Source: Siphonodentalium dalli (taxonomy: Eukaryota; Mollusca; Scaphopoda; Gadilida; Siphonodentaliidae). From it: a stretch of DNA of 64,000 nucleotides. The stretch's first letter is position 1. Each line of letters opens with the position of its first letter. The stretch spans positions 205,552,978 to 205,616,977 of the forward strand of contig CP136066.1 in the NCBI GenBank assembly GCA_032622095.1, in the 5' to 3' direction. The notes beneath the pieces are model-generated. The model saw nothing but the letters and a program-made list of their open reading frames with translations. It ran no database searches and was not told the DNA's origin. Both the position numbers and the translations under genes were made by a program. Positions 12,539-24,188 of this stretch are shown piece after piece.

Positions 12539-12987
12539 GAGGGTATCACCCCCTCCCCCCTGAATCCTGAATACCAGTTAATTTTGGGGGGGGGGGGGGT
12601 GAATCCTGAATACATGTTAAGAAATAACATGCGATAAATGCATACAAATTGACTGTTTTAATATCAGACAGATACAAGCAGAAGATACATAGACACATTA
12701 TGATCCATTATACCTGACATGATATTGGAGTAGAGTATTATGGGCGTTATGAGGCCGTTATGATACGATTAATGATACTTTATGATGGCACGGTGGTCGA
12801 AGAAGCTATTGTACCCACTCATTCACACAGATAACTATCAAAAAATATTATTTTGCGCCATCAAAACCTGCGTCCAAGATGTTTTGCTTGAACCCGAATA
12901 CCAGTTAATTTCGGGGTATGAATCCTGCGTACGGTTTCAAAACGCCCTGAATCCCGCGTACCGAATGGGGGGGGGGGTGATACCCTC
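12539..12987. mobile_element. MITE with GAGGGTATCACC termini and 6-bp duplication, copy 1
   Basis: The ends are perfect inverted repeats GAGGGTATCACC..GGTGATACCCTC, followed inward by C/G runs. The flanks are TATATA on both sides (12533-12538 and 12988-12993). Internally the word TGAATCCTGAATACC and its relatives repeat near each end, and there is a long poly(G) run. A second copy at 40603-41043 has a clear 6-bp CTGTGG duplication, which defines the target size. There is no ORF for a transposase. The superfamily is uncertain, since 6-bp duplications are uncommon among cut-and-paste elements. Confidence 0.82.
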
Positions 12988-12993
12988 TATATA

Positions 12994-13745
12994 ATATGGC
13001 ATATTTCATAGAATGTGATCTGGGGGTTCGAAAATTAAGTGAGCCTTTATAGTCGAAATAAAGTTATTTCTTGTATCATTCAGTGAAAGTTTCTATCTCG
13101 TTATAGACAGCATTATTATACAAGTTATAGTCTTATGATGCATGTCAAATCAGGCGGGTAACGTCAATTCAATCCTTGTAAAATGTATAGGTGGCTTTAA
13201 CTATAGCTAAAGTATGATGTCTGGATTACATCGGGTGTTTATAGATCGATGATTGAAAAAACGCTCGCTTTGTGTATCGTCTACTCCCGGAATATTCTTT
13301 TGTGCCTATATCTGAGAACAAATATTTGTTGAAATGTATATTTCATTATATGCACAGACAGCTGTTTGCATTGAAAGGTTAGCTATTTGAATTGCAACTA
13401 GGGTATGCGCTCAGTCTACCATCTGAAATCATCAATGTCTGAGAGAATATAAATCTAACATTTTTCATTGCATATTTTAGTTTCTTTTGCTGTCATTTTT
13501 TTTCTTTTTAGGAAAAAATCACATAACACTACATGAGGCCCCCACCCCACCCCCTGGAATACGGGGGGGGGGGGGCTCCTACATACTGTCTGAAAGATGA
13601 ATAAATAATGAGTATTTGTGTCTGCCAGATTATATAAAAAGTGGTTGAATAATATTTATGTTGTTTTGATCCTTTACCCGATAAAACATAATCCCGCAAA
13701 TGGCTACCAAAAATATGCAGTGATAAATGTTTTATTATTTTCTTC
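12994..13745. other. Unassigned; one C-run/G-run hairpin
   Basis: No gene is visible. At 13534-13584, GAGGCCCCCACCCC..GGGGGGGGGGGGCTC forms a C-run facing a G-run and could fold back or form a quadruplex. This may be a stub of a G-rich-ended MITE, but no target duplication supports that. Confidence 0.4.
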
Positions 13746-13749
13746 TTAA

Positions 13750-14093
13750 CCCTTTACCCAACAGAAGGGCACTGTGCCAATGCATTCTCTTATATATGCG
13801 AGTCGACCATAGGTCGCCTCGCATATATAAGAGAATGCATTGGCTTAACACATTAAAAATTATAAAAATTGTTAAAGAATGTAAGAAAAAATGGTAAAAA
13901 GTGTTAAAAAAAGTCGACTCGCATATATAAGAGAATGCATTGGCACAGGGCATAACTGTAACTATCACAATGTGGTCAATGAGCCGGTTCCAATGATATC
14001 CATATTTGTATGGTTTTATTGAGACAGACCCAAGATAATTTAGGCTGTTGCAGCTTTATTTGGCCGGTTTTGGCCGGTTTGTTGGGTAAAGGG
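13750..14093. mobile_element. piggyBac-like MITE, copy 1, carrying the 69-bp palindrome
   Basis: TTAA (13746-13749), then CCCTTTACCCAACA; at the right end TGTTGGGTAAAGGG then TTAA (14094-14097). TTAA plus a CCCTTT start is the piggyBac pattern. Inside lie the palindrome at 13776-13844 and, in this copy, only half of the second palindrome (13913-13944). The rest is shared with 25132-25523 and 33852-34232, including TATGGTTTTATTGAGACAGACC and a repeated TGGCCGGTTT. There is no transposase, so it is non-autonomous. Confidence 0.88.
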
Positions 14094-14222
14094 TTAAAGG
14101 GACTCAAGGCCTTGTAAGTGGGTTTATGCGAAATAACAAACAAGTCTGTAGAACTATTATCAACAGGTACATGGACAAATACATCGACAGTGTTCTTATT
14201 TTCATTAGTATTATGTCAAAAC

Positions 14223-14476
14223 CAAGCCTTGAAATAGTGATCTTGTCATTTGCAGAATGAGATCCCCAGAGGGTGAATTTAGTGATGCTATCCCGCACAG
14301 TGGGCTAGCATCACCAAATTCACTCTCTGTGGACCTCATTCTGCTTAGTCCTTACCAGAATGAGGTTCACAGAGGGTGAATTTGGTGATGCTAGCCCGCT
14401 GTGCGGGATAGCATCGCTAAATTCACCCTCTGTGAACCTCATTCTGCAAATGACAGGCTCACTATTTCAAGGCTTG
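14223..14476. mobile_element. hAT-like foldback MITE (CAAGCCTTG termini), copy A
   Basis: Termini CAAGCCTTGAAATAG..CTATTTCAAGGCTTG, flanked by the perfect 8-bp duplication GTCAAAAC (14215-14222 and 14477-14484). Each half is itself a smaller foldback (GAATGAGATCCCCAGAGGGT..CCTCATTC), so the element is two hairpins in tandem inside a larger one. An 8-bp duplication with a CA start fits hAT elements. The 254-bp length and absence of an ORF make it a MITE. The sister copy is at 39738-39979. Confidence 0.88.
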
Positions 14477-14484
14477 GTCAAAAC

Positions 14485-15146
14485 CATTGTTATGTAGACA
14501 GTGAAATTACCGATAAAATTCAATTGTGAGGGTAAACATTGCAAAAGTTCGGAATATTGCAAAATATTCTGAAAATCATATTCAGATTAAAATATATGAA
14601 CTTGACAAACCACCGTAACAATGTTGTTTACATATAACAATTGTTTCAACAGCTGAAAACTCGTTATTGGAGAACTGTCAATGAATATATTACTCCATGT
14701 TCTGCTTTGTGTTATTTTATAAACTTTTATGTTTTTAGAAAATTGAACCACTGCATGTGAATGCCTTTGGTCCCTTTTATCTTATAAAATGTATACTGCC
14801 GTCCATATTGACAAGTTTCAAACGTGTAACTTTTATGCCCCAATGATCAGTTTATAACATAAGTATATGGGGAAATATGGAACTCGTATGGTTCTAAATA
14901 TTGTATTAATTGAGCACAAACCATATTTAGCATTTAACTCGACATAATAATGTTCTGACATATTTTATTGCGGGAAGAGATGCTAATGAGATCGCCGCAC
15001 AATGAAAATGTATCGAAGATGGAAATTGTTTTGATTTATTCCGAACATATCATAGCAGGTTCTGTGTGCCATGAAAGACACTATTGCAGATGTTCGTCTC
15101 CAAACATATATACACTATAGCAGATCTTCGTCTCCAAACATATATA
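14485..15146. other. Unassigned; 34-bp direct duplication at its end
   Basis: No gene is supported. Near 15082-15148 the phrase GCAGATSTTCGTCTCCAAAC followed by ATATATACAC occurs twice in direct orientation, abutting the next foldback element. Confidence 0.45.
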
Positions 15147-16157
15147 CACAGAACGACACGATGTGTAAGGGTGGATACACACATGCATGTAATCTCTGTA
15201 TGTAAAATACATGTATTTTACATGGCCACACCAATAATTGACAACATTAATCACCTGCGCGCGAGCGGTTCATTGTTAACAGGCATTACAAGTGAGTAGT
15301 CATAAGCGAAGTCAAATTCTCTGCTATCAGGACATTTAAGGCCAGTCCAAAACATGTCTTCTCTTACGGGTGTGGAAATTAGTTAAGTCTGTGTGATATC
15401 TGACATTTTATTAATGCACATCACCAGAAGCGACACATCTGGTATATACAGGCTTGATATAGAACATTTTCGACCATGATGCTTGCTTGGCGGGGGGTTT
15501 CGAAAGCTTCACATCGCTAAGTGACTTAGTTGAATGTATCGGTCGGAATAATCTGGGCAAGAAGGTACAATATATGTTTTACTTAAATAGCTCAGAGTTA
15601 GCCACCCCGTCTGGTAGCTTTCGGGATCATATATAGCCCCAAGTCGGGGGTAATATTTAGCCCCTGCGTCAGGAAATCCTGATAATATTGCCCCCATGTT
15701 GGGGATCATAGCCCCTGGGTTGGGGAACTCCTGGGGCCATCATCGGTATAAAAATCAAGAGAAGACTGACAATGATTTAAACAGAAAGTCCAACATTTGG
15801 GTTATCGCGCGAACAATTATTCTAAGCGGCCTGACGACTTCGTTCAGTCAACGGTTCTCTGCACGCTCAGAGCTTGGCTCACTGTGGTCAAACATAGCCG
15901 CCATGATTGGGTTGTCAACGGACACATATTACATGGTCTGTATGATCCATGTAAAACGCCAAATACACGATAATTACAGAGATTACATGCATGTGTGTAT
16001 CCACCCTAAAACAAAATGTGTAAAATGGGTTTGTCGATACGGCACTCGTCTGTCGCAGAAGGATAGAACGAGAGGAGCTTGCGCCTCGAGTTCTATCCTC
16101 CAGCGACAGACGAGTGCCATTTAAACAAACCCATTTACACATCGTGTCGTTCTGTGT
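15147..16157. mobile_element. ~1-kb element bounded by ACACAGAACGACACGATG inverted ends
   Basis: The left end ACACAGAACGACACGATG is repeated inverted at the right (CATCGTGTCGTTCTGTGT). A nested pair, GGGTGGATACACACATGCAT facing ATGCATGTGTGTATCCACCC, joins 15168-15200 to 15974-16008. Close to the right end, bases 16015-16145 form a tight hairpin around GGCACTCGTCTGTCGC..GCGACAGACGAGTGCC. A compact hairpin-only relative lies at 23113-23262. The interior (about 15200-15970) shows no recognisable protein. Target duplication is not resolved. Confidence 0.6.
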
Positions 16158-16407
16158 TTATAACACGCTTCGCGTCCTATAATCCGTGCATTAAAATACA
16201 GGATTAGAAGGTTAATTTAGGCTCATACAGGGCATGTTTGTCATGTGTGATTATTCTTGTATTTAAATAGTTCCAGTTTCATGGTTGAGGCAAACGTCAT
16301 ACATGTACGTCATTTTACGTCAACGAGATGCGTATGGAACGTTCCATACGAATGTGTAAATATCGAACAGCAATAACACTGTACTTCTAGGAACAAGCGT
16401 GTAATAA
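16158..16407. mobile_element. ~250-bp MITE with ACACGCTT inverted ends, copy 1
   Basis: Ends AACACGCTTCGCGTCCTA..CTAGGAACAAGCGTGTAAT are imperfect inverted repeats. The whole element recurs inverted at 22893-23112, including TTAATTTAGGCTCATACAGG, ACGTCATTTTACGTCAACGA and AGCAATAACACTGTACTTCT. In both places it abuts an ACACAGAACGACACG foldback in the same relative order. No coding content. Superfamily not assigned. Confidence 0.7.
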
Positions 16408-16488
16408 AAAAGCAGGCCATATTCATCAAACAAATTGTTCAACGAAGATGATTCGAATATCGACCGAATGTGACATGTCGGACATTTG

Positions 16489-16914
16489 CATTTATACCCA
16501 CATATTTATACCCACATGTCTCTACAGTCTCGCCATACACTACATGTTTATACACACATGTCTCTCCATACACTACATGTTTATACCCACATGTCTCGCC
16601 ATACACTACAGGTTTATACCCACATGTCTCGCCATACACTACAGGTTTATACCCACATGTCTCGCCATACACTACATGTTTATACCCACATGTCTCTCCA
16701 TACACTACATGTTTATACCCACATGTCTCGCCATACACTACATGTTTATACCCACATGTCTCTCCATACACTACAGGTTTATACCCACATGTCTCTCCAT
16801 ACACTACATGTTTATACCCACATGTCTCTCCATACACTACAGGTTTATACCCACATGTCTCTCCATACACTACATGTTTATACCCACACGTCTCTCCACA
16901 CACTACAGGTTTCA
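16489..16914. repeat. 33-bp minisatellite, about 13 copies
   Basis: The unit is TACATGTTTATACCCACATG followed by TCTCGCCATACAC (33 bp), with an ACAGGT/ACATGT alternation. Because 33 is a multiple of three and the unit lacks stops in several frames, overlapping long ORFs appear on both strands as 11-residue repeats. This does not argue for a protein. No start context, splice site or signal peptide supports translation. Confidence 0.95.
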
Positions 16915-18064
16915 TGTACCTCAGTTATCCGTGTTCCAACTCAACCATGCATATACCGTACGCAAACTGCAAGTCATTGACTGTGAAATCAAACCACGAA
17001 ATTGGTTACTTTTTCACCTAATATACAGTAAACGTTAGCCGTTTGCACGGGGACTTGTAATTCGCAACATGCGTTATATATAGCTTCAATGGAGCGCGGA
17101 AACGGGTAACTGAACATTTCCCACCAATGAATATGCATCATTCTGCTCTTGTATTATCTGTTTTTCTGTCTGTTGTCTGCTTTTATTACCAGAACACCCC
17201 TCTAAATAAATAATATACCGTTCCAATGTATACTTTTATAACTGAATGGGGCATCTATTTAGTATAGAAAGGGTTAATAGACTTGTCTGTACCCGTATAG
17301 TGCCAGTCTAAATTAGTTCTCATGTGATCCATAATCAGTACTGAGATCCAAGTTATCACGTGACCCTTATCAGTACAAAGACCAAGTCCATGTTACCGTC
17401 GTGTCAGCAGCAACTTGGAACACTATTCTGATAACCGACAGTACATACTATTAGCGGAGTACTCGTTCTGTCTAGCTTAAACGTTTGAGACAAGTTCTCT
17501 ATGTTACATTCCGTCGGTGCGCTTTTGTTGCGAACACTTTCTGAGCAATTAGTCTTGAATAAAAAGTTTAATGAGCTAATACTAACTTGTGAATTGTGAT
17601 AACAAAGACATACATTGTTTGTCATTATTCAGCGACTAGCCCGTTGACGCCTGTCAGCTTAGTAAACCGCCACTTTTTAAAGTAAATATTAATTAAGAAA
17701 TATCCAATTAGTATAACGCACTCCCCGACCAGGTGAAACATTGCAAGAGTTGATCATAAAACGGGCACTTATTCGACATATGAATGGGCATTCACCTGTT
17801 GTAAATTTTAGAACACAATTGGGGAATTGCATGATATGGTGAGGTAAGTGACATGAATCATCATATATCTAGAGGATATCTAATGTGTCGCAATTCTATA
17901 CGAAAGTTTTGAACCTAGTGCACTAAATTCGATTCGATCCGAGCTTCAGCGAGGCTCGAATGGAATTTAGTGGACGAATTTGACGTTCATTTTTATCACA
18001 TAATCACATTTTAGAGAGGAAAAACGACCTCGAAACCGCTGGGTTTAAAGAAATTAATATCGAT
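16915..18064. other. Unassigned intergenic sequence
   Basis: No credible gene or repeat. A small imperfect palindrome at about 17928-17976 (CACTAAATTCGATTCGA..TCGAATGGAATTTAGTG) is the only structured feature noted. Confidence 0.45.
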
Positions 18065-18170
18065 TTCCTTATCACAACCAAAAAGGAAGTAAAGACACTT
18101 CAAGACAAAATATATAACCCAACACAAATCGCATATAATAATTATATTCTAATTAACATGACAATAAAGT
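18065..18170 (+). repeat. Dispersed repeat, copy 2 (relative of 4685-4884)
   Basis: It carries the same ordered words as the copy near 4685: TTATCACAACC, GGAAGTAAAGACAC and TATTCTAATTAACATGACAA then AATAAAG. It is shorter in the middle. Identity of the element is unknown. Confidence 0.45.
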
Positions 18171-18529
18171 TGCGGTGTTGAAAGAGTTTCGAACTGCACC
18201 CCTTGAACCAGTTCCACATTCCCAATCTTGAATGCAAGGAAATGTGTCGCTCAAGCTTTCCATCTGGTGGAGCATTCCAATCCGACACTCCGGACACTCC
18301 GAATAGTTTTTCCAACTGATGGCTATTTCAGTCCATACAAAAGTTGTGACTGAAGGTAGGAAAACATCTCACTTTTTTGGTAAATAAGCTACAAATTCCA
18401 CACAAATACTGGTTGAAATGTGAAACTAATCATACCTATTTCAAACTACTTTTAAGTTTTGTCTGAAATATCCAACTGATGTTATATATGGCCAACTCGG
18501 GTGTGCGATACTCCCAAACCATATAGCTC

Positions 18530-18960
18530 TCGCCACATAACTCGCCCTTAAAGGAGTTTTGCCTCTTTTACGACTGAGAAATTACATTTATTTGGGCTGT
18601 CCGGATGATAACTTGAGCAATATTTAACACAATTTGTTGATATTTGGTATCAACGCAGGTCAAGTTCGAAAATTGTCACGACCCGACGATTTTTGACAGA
18701 GTTATGCCTCTTTATCGACTTTTAAATTATTACATTTTTGGGTTGTCCGGATGATAACTTGAACAATGTTTACATTATTTCATGGTAAATTGCTTAAACT
18801 TCAGAAAACACAGGTCAATTTCGAATTTGGTCACGGTCCGATTTTAGTTGGAGGGAGTTGTGGCCTTAGTTATCTAAAGGATAACTTGAGTAATCTTCAA
18901 AAGAATTTGTTGTGTACACGCAGGTCATCGTCAAGTTGTAACAAACTTTTTGCCAGAATT
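18530..18960 (+). repeat. Degenerate ~165-185-bp tandem repeat (GTCCGGATGATAACTTGA)
   Basis: At least two, probably three, units share GGGCTGTCCGGATGATAACT/GGGTTGTCCGGATGATAACT, TTGARCAATRTTTA, ACRCAGGTCAAKTTCGAA and TTATGCCTCTTT/TTTTGCCTCTTT. The third unit is more diverged (AAAGGATAACTTGAGTAATC). No coding or terminal structure is seen. It is an old tandem repeat. Confidence 0.6.
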
Positions 18961-20600
18961 TAACTTATTTCTTCTTTTAAAAGGCACCTCTTATCGGGGG
19001 ACGTGGGACCAACGACCTGTATTTAATCGACAGGCAACAATATTTATACTCTCATGGGATATCGATATGTACATGCCAACAAAAGTATATATGCACGTTA
19101 GTGTTTACAGAACATAAAGTAACAAAGCTAACAATATGACAAGACAAGCGTGCACCTTTATATATGCACTGCCGATCAAAGATAGCACGGCGGTTAACAC
19201 ACAGAGCATAGAATTAACTACATTCATATTGTATTTCAAAGAAACTATATGTGGGTGGATTGAGCAAATGTCGACAGCATGGTGTCTTTACTGAACAGGA
19301 ATACACACATTGTGAGCACTTGACTATAGATACCCCCTTTCAATGAGAGTGGCGAACTCATTCTATTGGACAGTTCGTGCCAATGAATTTTCCAGTAACA
19401 TGTGCGCTGCTTTTCTGTTCTGGGCACTTGGGAGACTACTTGGTATTATATTAATGAAATAAAAGTATAAAGAGATATGCATTGATGGTAAACATTACAG
19501 TACATGTACTGTGCGCGATTGTGTGGAATAAAGTGTAGTACATTTGTACCATGAACGGAAGTATTTGATGCAGGAAGGCAAGCTGCAAAACAGAGTTCAG
19601 TCCCCTCGCTATGCGATGTCTGAACGCTGGCGGCACGTGTATTTTCTTAATTAATTCTAACGTTTTTTATTGAAGAGTTTTGCCAGTTACAATTCATTCT
19701 GGCTTGATGTAGACTATTTTCAAATGAATATGGACAGTTTGGTTTCTCAGAATAATGCAGAATGAATTGTAACCTACAAAAATCTCAAATAAATAAATGC
19801 GACATTTCTTCACATTGCGTGAAGGTGCGGGCAGCGGTAGAGAATTGAACTCTGCATGGAGCTTGGCAGGAAAAGGTGCGGTGGTTATATAGACACTGGT
19901 ACCATTACACGTATCCGACCATTTATTAGACGACTTCCACGTCATTCGAGTCGAGGATGCATTCTGAATACACACGCATACTCAAACGAACCGCAGGTAT
20001 CAACATGCAAATCATATTAAAAACGCATAATCCGAATTAGCGCTCCCAAATTACTATTTCTTTGGCTTCGGGTTTAACAAATAGTTTATTCGAGTCGAGG
20101 AACCCACCCGTCAAAGCTCATTGTGATCAGATATCGAGTTTTAAAATGTTTTATTTCCCGAGATATGTAATTTTTGGCAGCCTGGCAAATATTTGTCAAG
20201 CCGACGGTCTCGGACAAAATTGCGGATGAAGATGGATATCTCTAAAATCGAGTGGCTCTGGGTGTTAGTATTGGACAATCTCGCCAAATTTGTTGATAGA
20301 AATGTTGATAACACGTTTTGGGCAATTTTATACTATATTTGATTGTGGTTAACATTATTTTTGGGTAATTAATCTATTATGATAACTGAAGCTGCATTTC
20401 ACAATTTTGTGTTGTTGTTGGAATCTGATGATATGGGGACCATCGAATCGAACCTTTAACTAATGGAGAGATAACCCACCTTTAAATAGAGTTTATTGAT
20501 AAACAATTGATTGAATTGACTCGAGCCATAGAGATTATTACAGGCCATGCAGAAAATGCTATCGCGAAATATTTGCTGCTGATGATTTATCAAAAATATA
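18961..20600. other. Unassigned AT-rich sequence
   Basis: No gene, mobile-element terminus or tandem repeat is recognised. The small ORFs (for example 19694-19975 on the minus strand) show no motif. Confidence 0.45.
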
Positions 20601-20604
20601 TTAA

Positions 20605-21330
20605 TATGAATGAATGCTTTTATTGCGAAGAAACAAATTAATGAATAACATGCAATAACACATATACAATATTTATCTACAATATGTACACAATGGAAAT
20701 GAGACCCCTCCCTACAAACGTGTTGTTTGTTTGTTTTTTTCCGTGTTCCTTATTTTCTTTTAAAAATCGTGTGTCTATATATAAGTTATATTCTTCTTAT
20801 GTTTTCAATATCCTTTTGACTATCAGTTTGAATTTTTGACCATGCAATGAGCTAATTCAGCTGCCTTCCACAAGGTATACAATTAATTGCAATTAAGAGA
20901 CTTCTCTAAAGGCGATTTTTAGAAAAATAGAGAGTTGTTTCAAACGAGAGATATTTTCTATTGACAAGAGCCCATGAAACTTTTCGCGCGAAGGATTTTC
21001 CCAGTAATATTTTGGGATATAGCGCTCACATAGACATTTAAATTTGTCACAGACGAGTACAAAATGATACCCGTCTCCGATTATGTCAGATTTACATGTA
21101 TCGCACATACCTGGATGTGGTGACATAAATCTAACATTTCATTTTGCACATTCGTCTGGAAATATTATGAGAAGAATCATAAGATCTTTCCGGTTTTTAA
21201 ATATAAGCACATTTAAGTTTTTAAACCGTAGTACAGGTGTTTTTAATTTCTCTTACATTGTTGTTTTCCGAATGAGAATTTCAGACAGCTGGATACATTT
21301 GGAGACAACACTTCAAGCCCACGCTGCACT
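20605..21330 (-). mobile_element. Minus-strand LINE 3' fragment
   Basis: Read on the minus strand, a recognisable RT C-terminal coding segment (20893-21126) is followed by a ~290-bp 3' UTR. It ends near 20605-20625 with AATAAAAGCATTCATTCAT, that is a poly(A) signal plus a short ATTC repeat. Sequence upstream of 21126 still looks weakly LINE-like but contains stops. It is a 5'-truncated, decayed copy. Confidence 0.72.
20893..21126 (-). pseudogene. LINE reverse-transcriptase C-terminus (zinc knuckle remnant)
   Basis: The last ~77 residues of a non-LTR retrotransposon polyprotein. It carries a zinc-knuckle pattern C-x2-C, then GDGYHFVLVC, then the stretch CERYIPKYYWENPSREKFHG, then a Leu/Ile-rich helix. 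The order knuckle, (I/L)PKYY, NPS..KF, helix is characteristic of the C-terminal end of many invertebrate LINE ORF2 proteins. The frame is closed by a stop upstream of residue 1, so the fragment is non-functional. Confidence 0.78.
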
Positions 21331-21337
21331 AGATCAA

Positions 21338-21383
21338 GCCATGAATCTCTACTCTGTTAGCCATAGTAGAGATTCATTGGCTG
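21338..21383. repeat. Single hairpin resembling the 46-bp satellite monomer
   Basis: CATGAATCTCTACT..AGTAGAGATTCAT forms ~13-bp arms around a loop CTGTTAGCCAT. The arm words and the TTAGYCATAGTA loop edge match the monomer of the satellite at 28124-32585 (ATGAACCTCTACT..TTAGTCATAGTATAGAGATT). It is a solitary relative of the satellite unit with better-preserved symmetry. Confidence 0.6.
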
Positions 21384-21920
21384 CAAAGCTGCACATGCGA
21401 CAACCATTACGAAGATTCCTATTAATATTTCTGCATGTGTTCCCGCTATCATGTTATGCCAGTTGAGATGTATCTTCGCTACACAGAGAAGGGTATCAAC
21501 TCACACATTTATAAATAATTTTCTTTTTGTGCATCCCGAACACCCAAACCCAACAAAACGTGAAACTATTCAAAATATTCCAACATTTTATTACCAAGAC
21601 TAAACGTTTTGATCTATCGACGGATGCACCTCCCGCCATCTCACAACATCATCGCACAACATCATCTCCCGGATCAGTCAGTTCACAGTACATCATACTC
21701 CACATTCACCACAACTGTAAATAAGTTATTATATTGTTGCCACTTGTTGAAGTTTTAATGTTGTTTCTATAGATATTTTCTGGAGAGGGGCTGCGGCGTT
21801 AAGTTTTAAAATATGTGCCACAATCCATGTTGTGTTTATATTAGAAATAAATATGTTTAATGTGAAAAACAAGCAATCGGAACATATCTTGATAAGCCAT
21901 GTCTCTGTAGAGTGTCAAGA
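21384..21920. other. Unassigned sequence
   Basis: No gene or repeat structure is recognised. The short ORFs at 21083-21466 and 21527-21724 on the plus strand have no motif, and the first overlaps LINE and hairpin sequence. Confidence 0.4.
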
Positions 21921-21924
21921 CATA

Positions 21925-22120
21925 ACAATGACGACGAAGAGCGTCTGCGATACCAATAGTATACGGGGGCAGTGTTTCGTGTTCCAGAATTGATGTCGTA
22001 AAACTTGATGTGATAATACTCAGCATTTGATCATTAACGATATAGTACGGGGACCTTGAAACTTAAGAAATATATTACCATAATACATTTAACTACAACC
22101 CCTCATTTCCTATTTAATTA
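21925..22120. repeat. Direct repeat, copy 1 of 2
   Basis: It shares ACATAACAATGACGACG, AATTGATGTCGTAAAA/GATTGATGTTGTAAAA, CATTAACGATA and CTTGAAACTT..ACAACCCCTC with 22555-22790, in the same order. Substantially diverged; boundaries are approximate. Element type unknown. Confidence 0.5.
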
Positions 22121-22554
22121 ACCGATATACAGGAGACAACGAGACGAATGTTTCTCTCGAACTTTTAGAAATTTGACTGTCGAATCGACACTCAAGTGAA
22201 CAACAACAAAAAGCTTAAGTGAAAACATTTATATACCTATAAACAAGTTCAGAAATGTATAACTGTGATAGTACGTTTTACGAGTATTAAGTGTATACTT
22301 ATATATAATGCTCTCATTGTTCTCATTCTGTCCACATTTACACATATCATGGTAAATGTACACATATCATATCATGGTATGTATACATTCCCTGCCCCAA
22401 AGAAGCACACACGCGTCCAAATGAAATGTGGTGACGGCCGCTAAAACGTGTTTACAACCGGTTCCGCTTCCTCCTTCTATACAGAAGGAACAATATTACC
22501 TATGTTATTGTGTTGTACATGACGTGAAATAACATATCAGTAAACTAACATAAC

Positions 22555-22790
22555 ATAACAATGACGACGGATAGTGTCGACGAGATCGCGAGGTCTAATT
22601 ATACAGTATGTGGAGCAATCAAGATCACGTTTCAGGATTGATGTTGTAAAAGTTTATGTCGTGAAATCTCGCCTCGCGAGATATATAAATCAGCATTAGT
22701 TCATTAACGATAGTATGTCGAACTTGAAACTTGAACAAAGTCTTACTTTAATAAATTTAGCCACAAAACCCCTCTTTTATTGCTGTTGTT
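22555..22790. repeat. Direct repeat, copy 2 of 2
   Basis: A relative of 21925-22120 with an extra hairpin, GAAATCTCGCCTCGCGAGATAT, near 22664. Both copies end close to an A-rich ACAAAACCCCTC/ACAACCCCTC word. The intervening 22121-22554 has no recognised feature. Confidence 0.5.
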
Positions 22791-22892
22791 AGTTGCCAGC
22801 GCTGGTCCGGCACCGGCAACCAGTATACCGGCCGAGTGCAGGTATTTTTATTGCGATAGCACAATAGTCTACTTATTTAAGCGCTTTATAAT

Positions 22893-23112
22893 TTTATTAC
22901 ACGCTTGCTCCTAGAAGTACAGTGTTATTGCTGTTCCATACGCATCTCGTTGACGTAAAATGACGTACATGACGTTCGCCTCAACCACGAAAGTGGAACT
23001 ATTTAAATAAAAGAATCATCACACATGATAAACTCGCCCTGTATGAGCCTAAATAAACCTTCTAATCCTGTATTTTTAATGCACCGATTCTAGGACGCGA
23101 AGCGTGTAATAA
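22893..23112. mobile_element. MITE with ACACGCTT inverted ends, copy 2 (inverted)
   Basis: Inverted relative of 16158-16407. The ends TTTATTACACGCTTGC..GCGAAGCGTGTAATAAA are near-perfect inverted repeats. A ~25-bp deletion relative to copy 1 lies near the duplicated GTATGGAAC segment. It directly abuts a foldback at 23113, as copy 1 does at its own ACACAG end. Confidence 0.72.
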
Positions 23113-23262
23113 ACACAGAACGACACGATGTGTAAATGGGTTTGTCGATACGGCACTCGTGCTGTCTCGGAAGGATATAACTCGAGGTGCAAGCCCATCG
23201 TTCTATCCTTCCGCGACAGCACTCGTGCCGTATAGACAAACCCATTTACACATCGTGTCGTT
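23113..23262. mobile_element. ~150-bp hairpin element (ACACAGAACGACACGATG)
   Basis: Nearly perfect arms: AACGACACGATGTGTAAATG, GGTTTGTCGATACGGCAC and TCGTGCTGTC on the left are mirrored on the right. The loop is about 40 bp. It is the compact form of the terminal region of the element at 15147-16157. It could extrude as a cruciform or be transcribed as a hairpin. Confidence 0.72.
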
Positions 23263-23384
23263 ATATGTATATACCCAACTTACATAGGTTTTTGAGATGC
23301 GATTGGCGCATTCACAGACAGTTTACATATGTCAATGAAGTTATAAGGCAATTTAAGTTCTAGATCTCCAACCAAATGGTTTAC

Positions 23385-24110
23385 TGTTGGATTGGCTGCG
23401 GACACACATACCATAGTTGCGATGGCATAGTAGGTGTGACCATTTATTATGGTGCAATTTTGGTGACAATTGGTCGTCATATTTCTGTGCCATAGCTAGC
23501 GTGTCGCCCGCTGAGTTTCCGCACAATGAGTTGACTCGACCAATTAACCCATGGCGTTTCACCAAGGCTGATCTCTACTCATTACGTTTTGCTACATTGT
23601 GTTCTCTACGATATATATAATTGTACGATCGATCGTCCAGAATTGTGTTTGACCGTGGCAATCCCTCATTCACTCACATATCATGCATGCAGTTTATACG
23701 TTTTGTTGATATGATCTCAATTCATGTTTATCCACTTATATAAATTTCATGCATATTAAGACAGTTCCCCAATTGCGGTTTTCATTTTGCGACGTTTAGT
23801 TCTCCACATAATTCCGCTAATATTATCACATGGGCCAATTAAGCTATGTCGGAACTGTTGGGGAACTGCATCTGCGAGACAGTATCTGGAATAAACAAAG
23901 CGAACTATACAAGGACCAAAAACAAGAAAAAGACTGATTATAACGAACTTTGGATGACTCAGTATGCGAATATGCAGCGAGCGACATTACTCGTTATGGC
24001 ATATTAATTATGACAACTAAATTGTCACCAAACTCCACCATTATATAATTGTCACACCTACTATGCCATCGCTACTGTGATACGTGTGTCCGCAGCCATT
24101 ATCAGATCAA
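23385..24110. mobile_element. Imperfect inverted repeat, ~160-bp arms (foldback or decayed MITE)
   Basis: The left arm at ~23393-23545 (GGCTGCGGACACAC, GCGATGGCATAGTAGGTGTG, TTTGGTGACAATT) is mirrored at ~23945-24110 (CACACCTACTATGCCATCGC, AATTGTCACCAAA, GTGTGTCCGCAGCC). The internal ~400 bp is not coding. Ends and target duplication are not resolved. The ORFs at 23280-23620 are frame readings of the arm. Confidence 0.6.
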
Positions 24111-24188
24111 AGCCGGTTAATACACGATCCTATGCACACATGGTTTATTATCATTTCCGTTCAAATGTGATTTGACAAAAAGGCTAGC

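Noticed and set aside
13534-13584. Small MITE bounded by C and G runs
   Set aside because: No target duplication and no second copy in the window; left as a hairpin only.
16439-17038. Long overlapping ORFs with an 11-residue repeat on both strands
   Set aside because: The 33-bp unit keeps several frames open at once; simultaneous ORFs in three forward frames and one reverse frame show an artefact.
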